In this document: positions 1-8,601 of the stretch, one piece after another | Layout: every line of letters begins with the position of its first letter | Position numbering within the stretch: position 1 is the first letter of the stretch | From: Scatosoma sp045128055 | GTDB taxonomy: Bacteria > Bacillota > Clostridia > Christensenellales > Borkfalkiaceae | NCBI GenBank assembly: GCA_045128055.1 | Contig: JBGVRC010000007.1 | Location: 5,881-69,880 of the forward strand | Direction of reading: 5' to 3' | Length of the DNA stretch: 64,000 nt | Position numbers and translations under genes: made by a program | Notes under the pieces: generated by a model | Seen by the model: the letters and a program-made list of their open reading frames with translations, nothing else | The model's database searches: none | What the model was told of the DNA's origin: nothing

Positions 1-1392
1 GGAGTTTTGGTGTCGTTGAAGTCTTTGCCGATTGCGGATTTTGCGGCTGCGCTTGCGTTCATAGGCGTTATGATGACCTTTATCAAAAAGGATAAAATTA
101 AACAGTTCGGCTCGATTTTGTGCGGCTTGGGCTTGCTGTTTATCGGGCTTGATTTGATGGGCGGCGCTTTGTCGGAAGAAAGCAATCCGCAGTTGTTCGC
201 CTTTTTTAAGAACTTGTTTTCAAGCATAGAATTTCCTTTACTCTTAATTATCGTCGGGGCTATTTTTACGGCGGTAATTCAAAGCTCGTCCGCGGCGACC
301 GGTATTTTCATTACGATGGTCGGTACGATTGCGGCAGACGGTACGCCTATGCTTGCAATGGAAAACGCGCTGTTCTTGGTGCTTGGTTCGAATATCGGTA
401 CTTGTATCACGGCGGCGTTGGCGGCTATGGGCGCAAGCACGAATGCAAAGCGCAGCGCGCTCATTCACCTGTCTTTTAATATTATCGGTACGGTTTTATT
501 TACAGCGTTGATTTGGCCGTTGTCGGGTTACGTAGTAGAGATTTTGCAAAAGACTTCGCCCAAGCTCGAAATACAGCTCGCTTGGTTCCACGTAATTTTC
601 AACGTATCCACGACCTTGGTATTGTTGCCGTTTATTAAACAGCTCGTTGCAATGGCGACAAAGCTTATTCCCGATAAAAAGTCTGCGGAAGACGTGCGTC
701 AGCTTAGATTTGTGGACGAACGCTTGCTTACCACTCCCCCCGTTGCGATTATGCAGGTAAAAAAGGAAGTGGAATATATGTCCGCGCTTGCGCGTGAGAA
801 CCTTGGAAAAGCGTTTGACGCGCTTGGCTTAGATAATACCAAATATATGGCGGAAGTGAAAGAAAAGGAAAAAACCATCAACTTCACAAACCACGCCTTA
901 ACCCGTTTCCTTATCAAGCTTTCCCCGCACGTAGACAGCAAAAACGAAATGGCGGTAGGTACGTATTTCCACGTGCTTAACGACTTAGAACGTATCGGCG
1001 ACCACGCGGAAAACTTCGCGGAAATCGCTGCCGAAATGCAAAGCAAAGAGCTTGCGTTCTCCGAAAATGCAGGCGTAGAGCTTAAAGGTATGCAGGATAC
1101 CGTTTTGCAAATGTTCGCAATCGCCGAAGAAGCGTTTGACGACGGAAACGTAGCGCGCTTGGAAGAATTGACCCAGCTTGAAAATAAAGTGGACGGCTTG
1201 AAGAAAGAGTTGATTGCTCGCCATTACGCCCGTCTTGCGGAAGGGAATTGCAAAGTGGAGCTCAGTCCTTATTTCGCGTCCTACGTTACGGGTTTGGAAA
1301 GAGTTGCCGACCACCTTGTCAACGTCGGGTACAGTATTCTCAACCCTACGGGCTCGCAAAGCGAAGCCAAAAAAGCTTTGCAAAAAGCATAA
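1..1392 (+). CDS. Na+/phosphate symporter, NptA/PhoU-like (5' partial)
   Basis: The frame is open to the left edge, so the N-terminus lies outside the window. The visible part has several hydrophobic helices and a QSSSAATG motif near residue 92. This is the second of the two QSSS repeats typical of Na+/Pi cotransporters (NPT family); the first would lie upstream. From about residue 235 the sequence becomes soluble and helical with two PhoU-like repeats (LNDLERIGDHAENFAEIA and a later GLERVADHLVNVGYS). The family takes up phosphate in the membrane, with the PhoU-like tail in the cytoplasm. A hairpin terminator follows the stop. Confidence 0.9.
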   Translation, partial: GVLVSLKSLPIADFAAALAFIGVMMTFIKKDKIKQFGSILCGLGLLFIGLDLMGGALSEESNPQLFAFFKNLFSSIEFPLLLIIVGAIFTAVIQSSSAATGIFITMVGTIAADGTPMLAMENALFLVLGSNIGTCITAALAAMGASTNAKRSALIHLSFNIIGTVLFTALIWPLSGYVVEILQKTSPKLEIQLAWFHVIFNVSTTLVLLPFIKQLVAMATKLIPDKKSAEDVRQLRFVDERLLTTPPVAIMQVKKEVEYMSALARENLGKAFDALGLDNTKYMAEVKEKEKTINFTNHALTRFLIKLSPHVDSKNEMAVGTYFHVLNDLERIGDHAENFAEIAAEMQSKELAFSENAGVELKGMQDTVLQMFAIAEEAFDDGNVARLEELTQLENKVDGLKKELIARHYARLAEGNCKVELSPYFASYVTGLERVADHLVNVGYSILNPTGSQSEAKKALQKA

Positions 1393-1413
1393 ATTTACTT
1401 TGTATAACAAAAT

Positions 1414-1446
1414 GCAGCCGCTTAAAAAACGGCTGTGTTTTTTTTG
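1414..1446 (+). terminator. Rho-independent terminator after the phosphate symporter
   Basis: A CAGCCG/CGGCTG stem with an A-rich loop is followed by a run of T. Confidence 0.8.
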
Positions 1447-1475
1447 TGAAAAACAAAAAAAAGTTGGTTAAGTGC

Positions 1476-1504
1476 TTGACTGTCATAAAAATATATGATA
1501 AAAT
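1476..1504 (+). promoter_or_regulatory. Sigma-A type promoter of the acyltransferase
   Basis: TTGACT, 17-bp spacer, TAAAAT, 36 bp before the ATG at 1540. Confidence 0.6.
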
Positions 1505-1539
1505 GTCATAAAAGAATATGACAAGACATAGGTAAATAT

Positions 1540-2307
1540 ATGGCAATGGAAAAAATGACGACGAAAAAGAAGCCCGTACAAAAGCGGAAGTGGTGGTTTC
1601 GTTTTATGAAGAAACTGACGCTTGTGCGGTATAAAAAACCTAAGTTTGTGTACTTGGGTGAAGAAAAATTTGACGAAGGGTGTATTATTTTAAGCAATCA
1701 CGAAGGCACGGACGCGCCGATGTCTTGGGAATTGTATTGCGACGAGCCCATTCGCATGTGGGGGGCGTATGAAATGAATTCGGGCTTGGTGAAAATGTAC
1801 AAATACCAAAGCCGCGTATACTTCCACGAAAAAAAGGGTTGGAGCTTGTTTGGGGCGCGTATGTTTTGCTTGATTGCAAGCCCCATTACCAACTTGTATT
1901 ATAAGGGCTTGAATTTGATTTCCACCTATCGCGACGGTCGGTTTTTGAAAACCTTGCGCGAAAGTATTAAAACTTTGCAGGAAGGCACGAACGTCGTAAT
2001 TTACCCCGAAATTTCGGACAACGGGTATTTGGCGGAACTGGAAGGCTTCCACAAGGGCTGTGTGGCGTTGATGGAGCTTTGCGATAAAAAGGGTATGAAC
2101 ACGCCTGTTTTCGTGACGTATTTTAGGAAGTCGGATTTGACGTATATCATTGACAAACCCGTGTATTATAAGGATTTGGCGGCAAACGGAGCAACCAAGG
2201 ACGAGATTGCGAAAAAGCTTTTGGATAGATGTAACGAGCTTGGCAAAATGCAATTTACGGACGAAGCTGACAAGCAATCCGTAGAAAAGGAAGCCGCAAG
2301 CGCGTAA
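1540..2307 (+). CDS. PlsC-like acyltransferase family protein
   Basis: This 255-residue protein has a very basic N-terminus, then SNHEGTDAP near residue 52. That fits the NHxxxxD acyltransferase motif I of lysophosphatidate acyltransferases, in the form NHEGTD. VVIYPEIS near residue 150 sits where the family's EG-containing motif III is expected (normally FPEGTRS) but lacks the EG, so the enzyme may use a different acceptor. No long membrane segment is evident, so it is probably peripheral at the membrane, making phospholipid or a related lipid. The gene has its own promoter and terminator and stands alone. An ATG at 1546 is an alternative start. Confidence 0.75.
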   Translation: MAMEKMTTKKKPVQKRKWWFRFMKKLTLVRYKKPKFVYLGEEKFDEGCIILSNHEGTDAPMSWELYCDEPIRMWGAYEMNSGLVKMYKYQSRVYFHEKKGWSLFGARMFCLIASPITNLYYKGLNLISTYRDGRFLKTLRESIKTLQEGTNVVIYPEISDNGYLAELEGFHKGCVALMELCDKKGMNTPVFVTYFRKSDLTYIIDKPVYYKDLAANGATKDEIAKKLLDRCNELGKMQFTDEADKQSVEKEAASA

Positions 2308-2322
2308 AAGGATAATAAGGAT

Positions 2323-2350
2323 AAAAAGCACCCCAAAGGGTGCTTTTTGT
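2323..2350 (+). terminator. Rho-independent terminator after the acyltransferase
   Basis: AAAAAGCACCC / GGGTGCTTTTT perfect stem with a short loop and T-rich tail. Confidence 0.85.
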
Positions 2351-2366
2351 TTGTTACAAACGATAC

Positions 2367-2530
2367 TTCGTATATTTCTCAATCTCTTCCGTGGCGCAGA
2401 GAAGGAGTATATTGCCGATAAAATCGGCAAAGCGTCGCACCGCCGATAAAAAAAGGGAAGGAGATAGGCTATCATTTGCGGACGGTGCTCGCGCGAATCT
2501 CCGATAATTCGTATGTTTCTCAATCTCTTC
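2367..2530. repeat. Short direct repeats, including a copy of the tRNA-Ser 3' end
   Basis: A 23-bp sequence at 2367-2389 recurs at 2508-2530 with one mismatch. The 19-mer CTTCCGTGGCGCAGAGAAG at 2386-2404 is identical to 2567-2585, which covers the 3' end (CCA side) of the tRNA-Ser gene. No gene is seen in 2351-2570. The layout suggests duplication, or a past integration and deletion, beside the tRNA. Confidence 0.7.
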
Positions 2531-2541
2531 TTTGCACCACG

Positions 2542-2569
2542 AAAAAGAGCACCCGTAAAGGGTGCTCTT
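2542..2569 (-). terminator. Terminator of tRNA-Ser
   Basis: On the minus strand AAGAGCACCC / GGGTGCTCTT forms a stem followed by TTTTC, directly downstream of the tRNA. Confidence 0.8.
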
Positions 2570-2572
2570 CCG

Positions 2573-2663
2573 TGGCGCAGAGAAGAGGATTCGAACCTCC
2601 GGTAAGCTTCAGACCTACACACGATTTCCAATCGTGCTCCTTAAACCACTCAGACATCTCTGC
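2573..2663 (-). tRNA. tRNA-Ser(GGA)
   Basis: Read on the minus strand it starts GCAGAGA, pairs with TCTCTGC, and ends in G plus an encoded CCA. The anticodon stem ACGAT/ATCGT encloses TTGGAAA, giving anticodon GGA. The long variable arm and 91-nt length fit a class II serine tRNA. The T-arm reads GGTTCGAATCC. Confidence 0.95.
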
Positions 2664-2689
2664 AACTGCTTTTCTTAAATTGCCTATTT

Positions 2690-2718
2690 ATATTACTGTA
2701 TTTTTTCAAAAAATGCAA
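2690..2718 (-). promoter_or_regulatory. Putative tRNA-Ser promoter
   Basis: Minus strand TTGCAT, 17 bp, TAATAT, about 27 bp before the tRNA 5' end. Confidence 0.45.
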
Positions 2719-2774
2719 GCGTTTTTGCATTGCTTTCGAAAAAATCTTTCAATTTCTTAAAAAAGTTTTGTTAT

Positions 2775-2803
2775 AAAAAACCGCCCTTGGGAAAAGGGCG
2801 GTT
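2775..2803 (-). terminator. Terminator of the DnaD-family gene
   Basis: Minus strand CCGCCCTT / AAGGGCGG stem followed by T6, directly after the stop codon of the DnaD gene. Confidence 0.85.
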
Positions 2804-2807
2804 ATAT

Positions 2808-4553
2808 TTAGGCTTTGTAACAGTTGCAGGCAACGCCGCTTGGCAAAAAGCCCGTGTCCGAACAGTTTTTGCATACAAATTGCGGCAATAGGTCTTGTTC
2901 TTGGATTTCCAAGCCCGACAAAATGTTTTTGCGCTCTTGCAAAAGCGCTTTTTTCTTATCCTGCAAAGCAGGCAGGTTTTGCGGCTCGAAAACTTCCGCT
3001 TTCGCAAGCGCGATTTCCATTTTGGAAAGCTCTGCCGTGATTTCCTTAAAGCGCGCGTTGGCGTTTGCTTTCGTTAAGAATTTTTCCGCTCGGCTTTGCG
3101 CTTTTTCTCGCAAAAGCGCGTAATAACGGTCTCTGTCCGACTTTGCGTTTGCCGCTTCTATCGTGGGGTTGATATAGCCCGATTTTGCGGTTGAACTCGT
3201 ACCTGCCCCGCCCAAATTGCTTGAAACGGGCTTTTCGGGGATAGCGGAAAGGGTGTAAATTTCCTTTTGTTTCCAGTCGGAAAGGATTTTATTCATATAG
3301 GGCACGGGGTTTGCGCCGCTTGCGCTGCGCGTCGCCGCTTCCAAAATCATTTCGTCGCTGAATTTCCATTCCCGCCACGTTTTGACAAGGGCAAGGTTGG
3401 TTTCGCTCTTTCTCAAACCGCCGCAAATGCTTTGTATCTTGGTAAAGAGCTTCAATTCGTCGTTCTTTTCCTTTAAAAAGGCTTTCACGCCGTCCGCGGA
3501 CACCACGCCGTCTTTGAAAAGGGCGTTGATAAGGGCGTGCATACTTTCAAAGCTCCCGCGCTCCGTCTTTAAACAGAACAAAGCCAAATCCAGCAAGGAA
3601 GCTTCTTCAAAGCCGTAGTTGTACCATTTTTCCACGTATTCGTCCACGTACACGGCGGGGTTTTGTACCTTGACGCCCAGCTTTCTGCCTAAACGGAAGG
3701 TAAGGTTTGTAAGGGTTTCCCTGCCCGTTAAATATTCTTCCACGGCGGCTTTGTCCGTCTTTTCTTTTGCGAAAAGCTCGTCCAAAACCATATCCAAGGT
3801 ATTCATACTGCCGCGTTTGATTTTCTTCGCCGCCGTAAGCACGCTTTCGGTGGAAAAACCAAGGGTTTCCGTCCATTTTCTAAACAGAGCGTAATCCGTT
3901 TCGTCGGCGGAACGCCCAAAGATAGACAAAGCGGAGAAGATATTGAGAATATCCCCTTCGTGGGCGTTGTAGCTGGACAGCTCTTTTTCCACCTGCTCGT
4001 ACGTAGTACAGCCGTTGCGGATAAGCTTTTTCGTCTTGTTAAAAATATACGAAGGGGAGATGGCCGCGCCCTGCTTGTTGACGCAGTATTCCGCAATCAA
4101 CAAAAAGGCTTGGGGCTGAATGTCGTTTTCTTCCAAAAAGCGCATATACTTGATATAATCGCCTGCGGAGATAAATTTGCCCACCTTTTGCATTTTGCGT
4201 TGCAATTCCTTGTTGAAATCGGCGTATTGTTCATAGCGTACCTTTTTGGGTTTGCCGATTGCCGAGCGCACGGGCAAATATTGCACCGTAAAGGGCTCTT
4301 GCGCAAGGATTTCTACTAGGTCGTAATCCTGCCAAAAGGCAAAAACTTCCCGTATTTTTTCTTCCGTCGTTTTCAGGACTTCCGCCATCGAGCGCACGGA
4401 GAAATCCGCGTCGTTATTTTCGCAAAGGAAAAGTCCGTAAAGGTAAACCTTTACGGCGAAGCCGTCCGCTTCGGGTAAGTACTTTGTGATAAACTTATTT
4501 TCGACGATGGTGTACGCATTGTCGTTGTCCTTGGAAAAGGAACAAAATGCCAT
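2808..4553 (-). CDS. DnaD-domain replication protein with a DnaC/DnaI-like zinc tail
   Basis: This 581-residue protein opens with a winged-helix-like part and carries at least two DnaD C-terminal type segments (for example SAGDYIKYMRFLEENDIQ and the FRKWTETLGFS region). DnaD proteins help remodel origins and load helicase. From about residue 475 the sequence changes to a charged helical segment ending in CKNCSDTGFLPSGVACNCYKA. This matches the N-terminal zinc motif of clostridial DnaC/DnaI helicase loaders, but the AAA+ ATPase domain that should follow is absent: the stop and a terminator come at once. AAGGAG precedes the ATG. It contains one copy of the dispersed 20-bp motif (3191-3213). Confidence 0.8.
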   Translation of the reverse strand: MAFCSFSKDNDNAYTIVENKFITKYLPEADGFAVKVYLYGLFLCENNDADFSVRSMAEVLKTTEEKIREVFAFWQDYDLVEILAQEPFTVQYLPVRSAIGKPKKVRYEQYADFNKELQRKMQKVGKFISAGDYIKYMRFLEENDIQPQAFLLIAEYCVNKQGAAISPSYIFNKTKKLIRNGCTTYEQVEKELSSYNAHEGDILNIFSALSIFGRSADETDYALFRKWTETLGFSTESVLTAAKKIKRGSMNTLDMVLDELFAKEKTDKAAVEEYLTGRETLTNLTFRLGRKLGVKVQNPAVYVDEYVEKWYNYGFEEASLLDLALFCLKTERGSFESMHALINALFKDGVVSADGVKAFLKEKNDELKLFTKIQSICGGLRKSETNLALVKTWREWKFSDEMILEAATRSASGANPVPYMNKILSDWKQKEIYTLSAIPEKPVSSNLGGAGTSSTAKSGYINPTIEAANAKSDRDRYYALLREKAQSRAEKFLTKANANARFKEITAELSKMEIALAKAEVFEPQNLPALQDKKKALLQERKNILSGLEIQEQDLLPQFVCKNCSDTGFLPSGVACNCYKA

Positions 4554-4629
4554 AATAAACTCCTTGCGAAAAAAGTCGTAAAAATCGCGGGGAATTTGCG
4601 AAAAACTTTCTTCTTTCTTCGTTCTTTCC

Positions 4630-4658
4630 TTGCATTTCTGAAAGAAATGGTGTATAAT
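4630..4658 (+). promoter_or_regulatory. Promoter upstream of sbcD
   Basis: TTGCAT, 17 bp, TATAAT with an extended TG. It leaves a leader of about 130 nt before sbcD. Confidence 0.6.
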
Positions 4659-4791
4659 AAAATAGTCAACTTATGCGTGTTTTTCTACGCGAGTAGGACT
4701 ATTATACCTTGTTTTCGGCGTAAAAGCAAGGCGTTTTGCAAGAATTTTTTAAAAACGCGAAAGAAAAATTTGCAAAAAGGGGGTACGGGCA

Positions 4792-5952
4792 TTGAAAATT
4801 TTACATACGTCCGATTGGCATATCGGCAAACGCTTGGTATCCCGAGATAGATTGCAAGAACAAGCGGAAGTTTTGGACGAAATCGTGGAAATTTGCGATC
4901 GGGAAGGGATAGAGCTCGTCCTTGTCGCAGGGGATATTTTCGATACCTATACGCCGAGCGCGGAAGCGGAAGAGCTTTTCTACGAAAAGATTAAAAAGGT
5001 GGCGGGGGAAAACCGCGCCGTGATTATCATCAGCGGCAACCACGACGACGGCGTGCGGCTTTCGGCGGCTGCGCCCTTGGCGGAAGAATACGGCATTTAC
5101 ATTGTCGGGAACGATAGAACGGCGGCTTTGCGAAAGGGAAAAAATCGCAAGGTGTACCCCACCTGCGGCGGAAAAGGGTATATCGTTATGGACAACGGCA
5201 GCCAAGCCGTGTACGTATCCTTGCTTCCCTACCCCAACGAAGCTCGTTTCCGTGAAGAAAAATCCGAGCTGTCTTACGTGGAGCAAATGGGAAAATGGTT
5301 ACAAGAAGGTATGGCGGATAACGCGGAAAATTTGCCCACCGTTTTAATGGCGCATATCTTTGTCGCGGGCGGCAGCGCTTCGCAGGGCGAACGGGATATC
5401 GAGCTTGGCGGCGCGCGGGCGATACCCGTCGGCAATTTGCCAAGCTGTCAATATATCGCGCTTGGGCATTTGCATAAAAAACAACATATGGGCTCGGGGC
5501 ATTGCTATTATAGCGGCTCGCCCTTGCAATACGCATTCGACGAAGTAGCGGATAAAAGCGTAAAGGTGTTTGATTTGACGTCGAAAGGGGTACAAAATGT
5601 ATGCGACGTACCCTTGACCAAAGGGAAAAAGCTTGTTCGCTTGGAAGCAACCGACGTGGAAACGGCGTTGGATTTGCTGGCGCAATATCCCGATAATTAC
5701 GTCGAGCTGACGTTGATTTTAACCCAGCCGTTGACGTCGGCGGACAGCAAAGCGTTAAACGCCCACGAAAATCTCGTTTCGCTCATCGCGGAAATTCACG
5801 GGGAAGAAAGCGTAACGTTCGAGTCCCGCAAGGGGCTTTCGGACGAAGAATTGTTCGATATGTTTTACAAAAACAGCTTCGGCGCGCAGCCGAAAGACGA
5901 ATTGAAAGCTTTGTTCTTACAAACTATGGCAGAGCTTGCCGAAAGGAGCTGA
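4792..5952 (+). CDS. sbcD: Exonuclease SbcD (Mre11-like nuclease subunit)
   Basis: Calcineurin-type phosphoesterase motifs appear in order: HTSDWHIGK near the N-terminus, GDIFDT, SGNHDD, AHIFVAGG and LGHLHKKQ. These residues bind the two metal ions of the Mre11/SbcD nuclease, which trims hairpins and protein-blocked DNA ends with SbcC. The best start is the TTG at 4792, because an AAAGGGGG Shine-Dalgarno sits about 9 bp upstream and the family begins MKILHTSD. The length of 386 residues is normal. sbcC follows after 37 bp, so they form one operon. Confidence 0.95.
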   Translation: MKILHTSDWHIGKRLVSRDRLQEQAEVLDEIVEICDREGIELVLVAGDIFDTYTPSAEAEELFYEKIKKVAGENRAVIIISGNHDDGVRLSAAAPLAEEYGIYIVGNDRTAALRKGKNRKVYPTCGGKGYIVMDNGSQAVYVSLLPYPNEARFREEKSELSYVEQMGKWLQEGMADNAENLPTVLMAHIFVAGGSASQGERDIELGGARAIPVGNLPSCQYIALGHLHKKQHMGSGHCYYSGSPLQYAFDEVADKSVKVFDLTSKGVQNVCDVPLTKGKKLVRLEATDVETALDLLAQYPDNYVELTLILTQPLTSADSKALNAHENLVSLIAEIHGEESVTFESRKGLSDEELFDMFYKNSFGAQPKDELKALFLQTMAELAERS

Positions 5953-5989
5953 TTTAAGCGTCGGCACGAACAAAAAAGGGGGAGAGAAA

Positions 5990-8578
5990 ATGAAGCCTAT
6001 TTATCTTGAATTTTGCGGCGTAAATAGCTTTTCTGAAAAGGCGCAAATTGATTTTCGCTCTCTTCTTTCGGGCGGCGTATTCGGTGTGTTTGGGGACACG
6101 GGCAGCGGGAAAAGTACCATTTTGGACTGTATACATTTGGCGCTTTACGGCAAGATGGAACGCAGCAGCGGCAGCGAGTATATCCATCACAGCGCCGATT
6201 CCGCGTACGTGATTTTCGATTTTGAAATCACCGTAGACGGGAAAACGGGCTTATACCGCGTACAGCGCGAACGCCGCCGTAAAAGCAATACGGCGAAAGC
6301 CTTTTTGTACGAATACGGAGCGGACGGAAAACTGCTTGCTTTGGCGGAAGGTACGCGGGACGTAGATGAAAAAATAGAAGAAATCATCGGCTTGACCTTT
6401 GCCGATTTCAAGATGTGTATCGCCTTACCGCAGGGGGATTTTGCGGCGCTTGTGCAGGCCGCGCCCGGGGATAGGGTAAAGCTGATTTCCCGTCTTTTCG
6501 ATTTGGAAAAATACGGCGAAAGACTGTTTAAAGCGGCGGGGGAAAAGTATTACAAGGCGGAAGAAGAATGTAATCTCGTCCGCGCGAAAATGGGCGAAAA
6601 CGAAGGCTGTGACGAAGCCGCGCTTACCGCAAAGCAAACGGAAATTGCAGAAGTAAAAGCCGCGTTGACCGTGGCGGAAACCGAGCTTGCCGACGCGGAA
6701 AAGGCTTTGTCGGCGATAGAAGAATTGCAAAAAGAAAAAGCGGCGTTCGACGCCTTAGAAAAGAAATTACGAGATTATGCGGCGCGTTTGGAAGAAATGG
6801 AAAACCGCAAAAAGGCGTTGGAAAAAATACCTTTTGCAAAAGCGGTGGAAAGCGACGCGCGCGCTTTGGAAACCAACCGTAAAGAAACCGCGGACGCCAA
6901 AGCGGCGGCGGAAAAGGCTTTGTTTGCGATGCAAGCGGAAACGGAAAAGTTGCGCGTTGAAAAGGAAAAACTCGCCCGAGAAAATTACGATGAAAAAATC
7001 CTGCAATACAGCGTCAATCTTGAAAAGGTGAAGGCTGCGGATAGGGATATTCAAGAAGAACAAAAAGCCAAACAAGCGTACGAAGATAGCGTAAAAGAAT
7101 ACAACGATTTCAAAAAGAAATGCGTTGCGGACGATTTCGACGGCAAGATAAACGCTTTGCAAACGGAGCTTGCTTCCCTTGGCGAAGACGAAAGCTTGCT
7201 CGATTATTTAAAACATAACTACGCGCAGGTCTTTGCGAAAACGGCGTACGACGAGTTTTGCGCGGATTTGCGTTCTTTGGCGAAAAAGCACCCGACAGCG
7301 GAAAAGGATATTTGCCTTTTGGTGGAAAAATACACGCCGTCTACAACGGACGAAAGGGGTTTGGACGTCGCGCAAATCAACGCGGCTTTCCAAGCATTGA
7401 CGAAAAAGAAAACTGCGCTTCGCGATAAAATCGACCAAGTAAAAAACGCGAAAGGGGATTTTGAAAAAATCCAAATCAAAATGCAAGCGATTGCAGCACA
7501 GGGCAAGATTTATCACCAGCAATGGGACGCGGCGAAAGAAAAAGTGGCGGCGGTGAAAGAGCTTGGGGATAAGGACGGCTTGGATAGGCAATTAACCCTT
7601 TTGAAAAACGCAAAAAAGCAAGCGGAAGACAAGGTGGAAGCGGCGTTAGAGCGTATCAACAATCTTCACGCCGAACACGAAAAGCAAAAAGGTTTTGCGG
7701 AAAAGGGAGCGCAAGCGGAAAAGGCTTTGCAACAGCGTTTAAGCGAGAGCTTGCAAGAAAGCGGGTTTGCGACCGCCGACCAAGCCAAAGCTTTGCTTGC
7801 GAAAATCGGGGATATAGAAAGGGAAAAAGAAGCTTGCGCGCGCTTTTTCGACGGCTACGCTTTGACAAAAGGCAAGTACGAAGAAACGGACAAAAGCAAG
7901 TTTTCCGCGTTTGACGAAAACGCGCTTTCGCACGCGCGTGCGTATAGAGCGGAGAAAAAGCTCGGTCGGGATACGCTCTCGCAAAAGCTTGCCGAATGCA
8001 ACGCGGAATATGGACTTTTGTTGAAAAAGCGGGAAAAATATCTCGAACTGGAAGCGGATTTAAAGCAAAAGGAAAAGCAAAAAAATCTTTGCGAAGAATT
8101 GCATAAGCTCTTAAAAGGGAATAAATTTTTGGAATTTATCGCCTGTGAATATTTACAGGAAATTTGTTTGCGAGCAAGCAAGATTTTGCTGTCGTTGACG
8201 GCGGGTAGATATTTTTTACGCTACGACAAAGAATTTAAGGTTGGCGACAATTTAGAAGGCGGAAATTTCCGCGCGGTAAAAACCCTTTCGGGCGGCGAAA
8301 CCTTTTTGGTTTCGTTATCGCTGGCGCTTTCCCTTTCGGGGGAAATTTGCTTGCGTTCCAGACGCTCGATGGAGTTTTTCTTCCTGGACGAAGGCTTTGG
8401 TACGCTGGACGGAAAGCTCGTAGACACGGTTATGGACGTATTGACGAAGCTGAGCAAGGATTTTGCGGTCGGGCTGATTTCTCACGTGGAAGAATTAAAG
8501 CATAGAATAGAAAATAAGATTTTGGTGACGGGGGCAAACGAACGTCACGGTTCGCAAATCAAAATAGAAAACTTTTAA
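5990..8578 (+). CDS. sbcC: Exonuclease SbcC (Rad50-like ATPase subunit), short form
   Basis: The 862-residue SMC-like protein has Walker A GDTGSGKST near residue 36, a long coiled coil rich in E, K and A, then the ABC signature LSGGETFLVSLSLALSLS and Walker B FFLDEGFGTLD near the C-terminus. It powers SbcD on DNA ends. The ATG at 5990 follows GGGGGAGA; a longer in-frame reading overlapping sbcD lacks such a site. It is shorter than typical SbcC (about 1,000 or more residues), and I find no CxxC zinc hook in the coiled coil, so dimerisation at the apex may differ. Confidence 0.92.
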   Translation: MKPIYLEFCGVNSFSEKAQIDFRSLLSGGVFGVFGDTGSGKSTILDCIHLALYGKMERSSGSEYIHHSADSAYVIFDFEITVDGKTGLYRVQRERRRKSNTAKAFLYEYGADGKLLALAEGTRDVDEKIEEIIGLTFADFKMCIALPQGDFAALVQAAPGDRVKLISRLFDLEKYGERLFKAAGEKYYKAEEECNLVRAKMGENEGCDEAALTAKQTEIAEVKAALTVAETELADAEKALSAIEELQKEKAAFDALEKKLRDYAARLEEMENRKKALEKIPFAKAVESDARALETNRKETADAKAAAEKALFAMQAETEKLRVEKEKLARENYDEKILQYSVNLEKVKAADRDIQEEQKAKQAYEDSVKEYNDFKKKCVADDFDGKINALQTELASLGEDESLLDYLKHNYAQVFAKTAYDEFCADLRSLAKKHPTAEKDICLLVEKYTPSTTDERGLDVAQINAAFQALTKKKTALRDKIDQVKNAKGDFEKIQIKMQAIAAQGKIYHQQWDAAKEKVAAVKELGDKDGLDRQLTLLKNAKKQAEDKVEAALERINNLHAEHEKQKGFAEKGAQAEKALQQRLSESLQESGFATADQAKALLAKIGDIEREKEACARFFDGYALTKGKYEETDKSKFSAFDENALSHARAYRAEKKLGRDTLSQKLAECNAEYGLLLKKREKYLELEADLKQKEKQKNLCEELHKLLKGNKFLEFIACEYLQEICLRASKILLSLTAGRYFLRYDKEFKVGDNLEGGNFRAVKTLSGGETFLVSLSLALSLSGEICLRSRRSMEFFFLDEGFGTLDGKLVDTVMDVLTKLSKDFAVGLISHVEELKHRIENKILVTGANERHGSQIKIENF

Positions 8579-8601
8579 ATAACAACAAGAACGGATATAG
8601 T

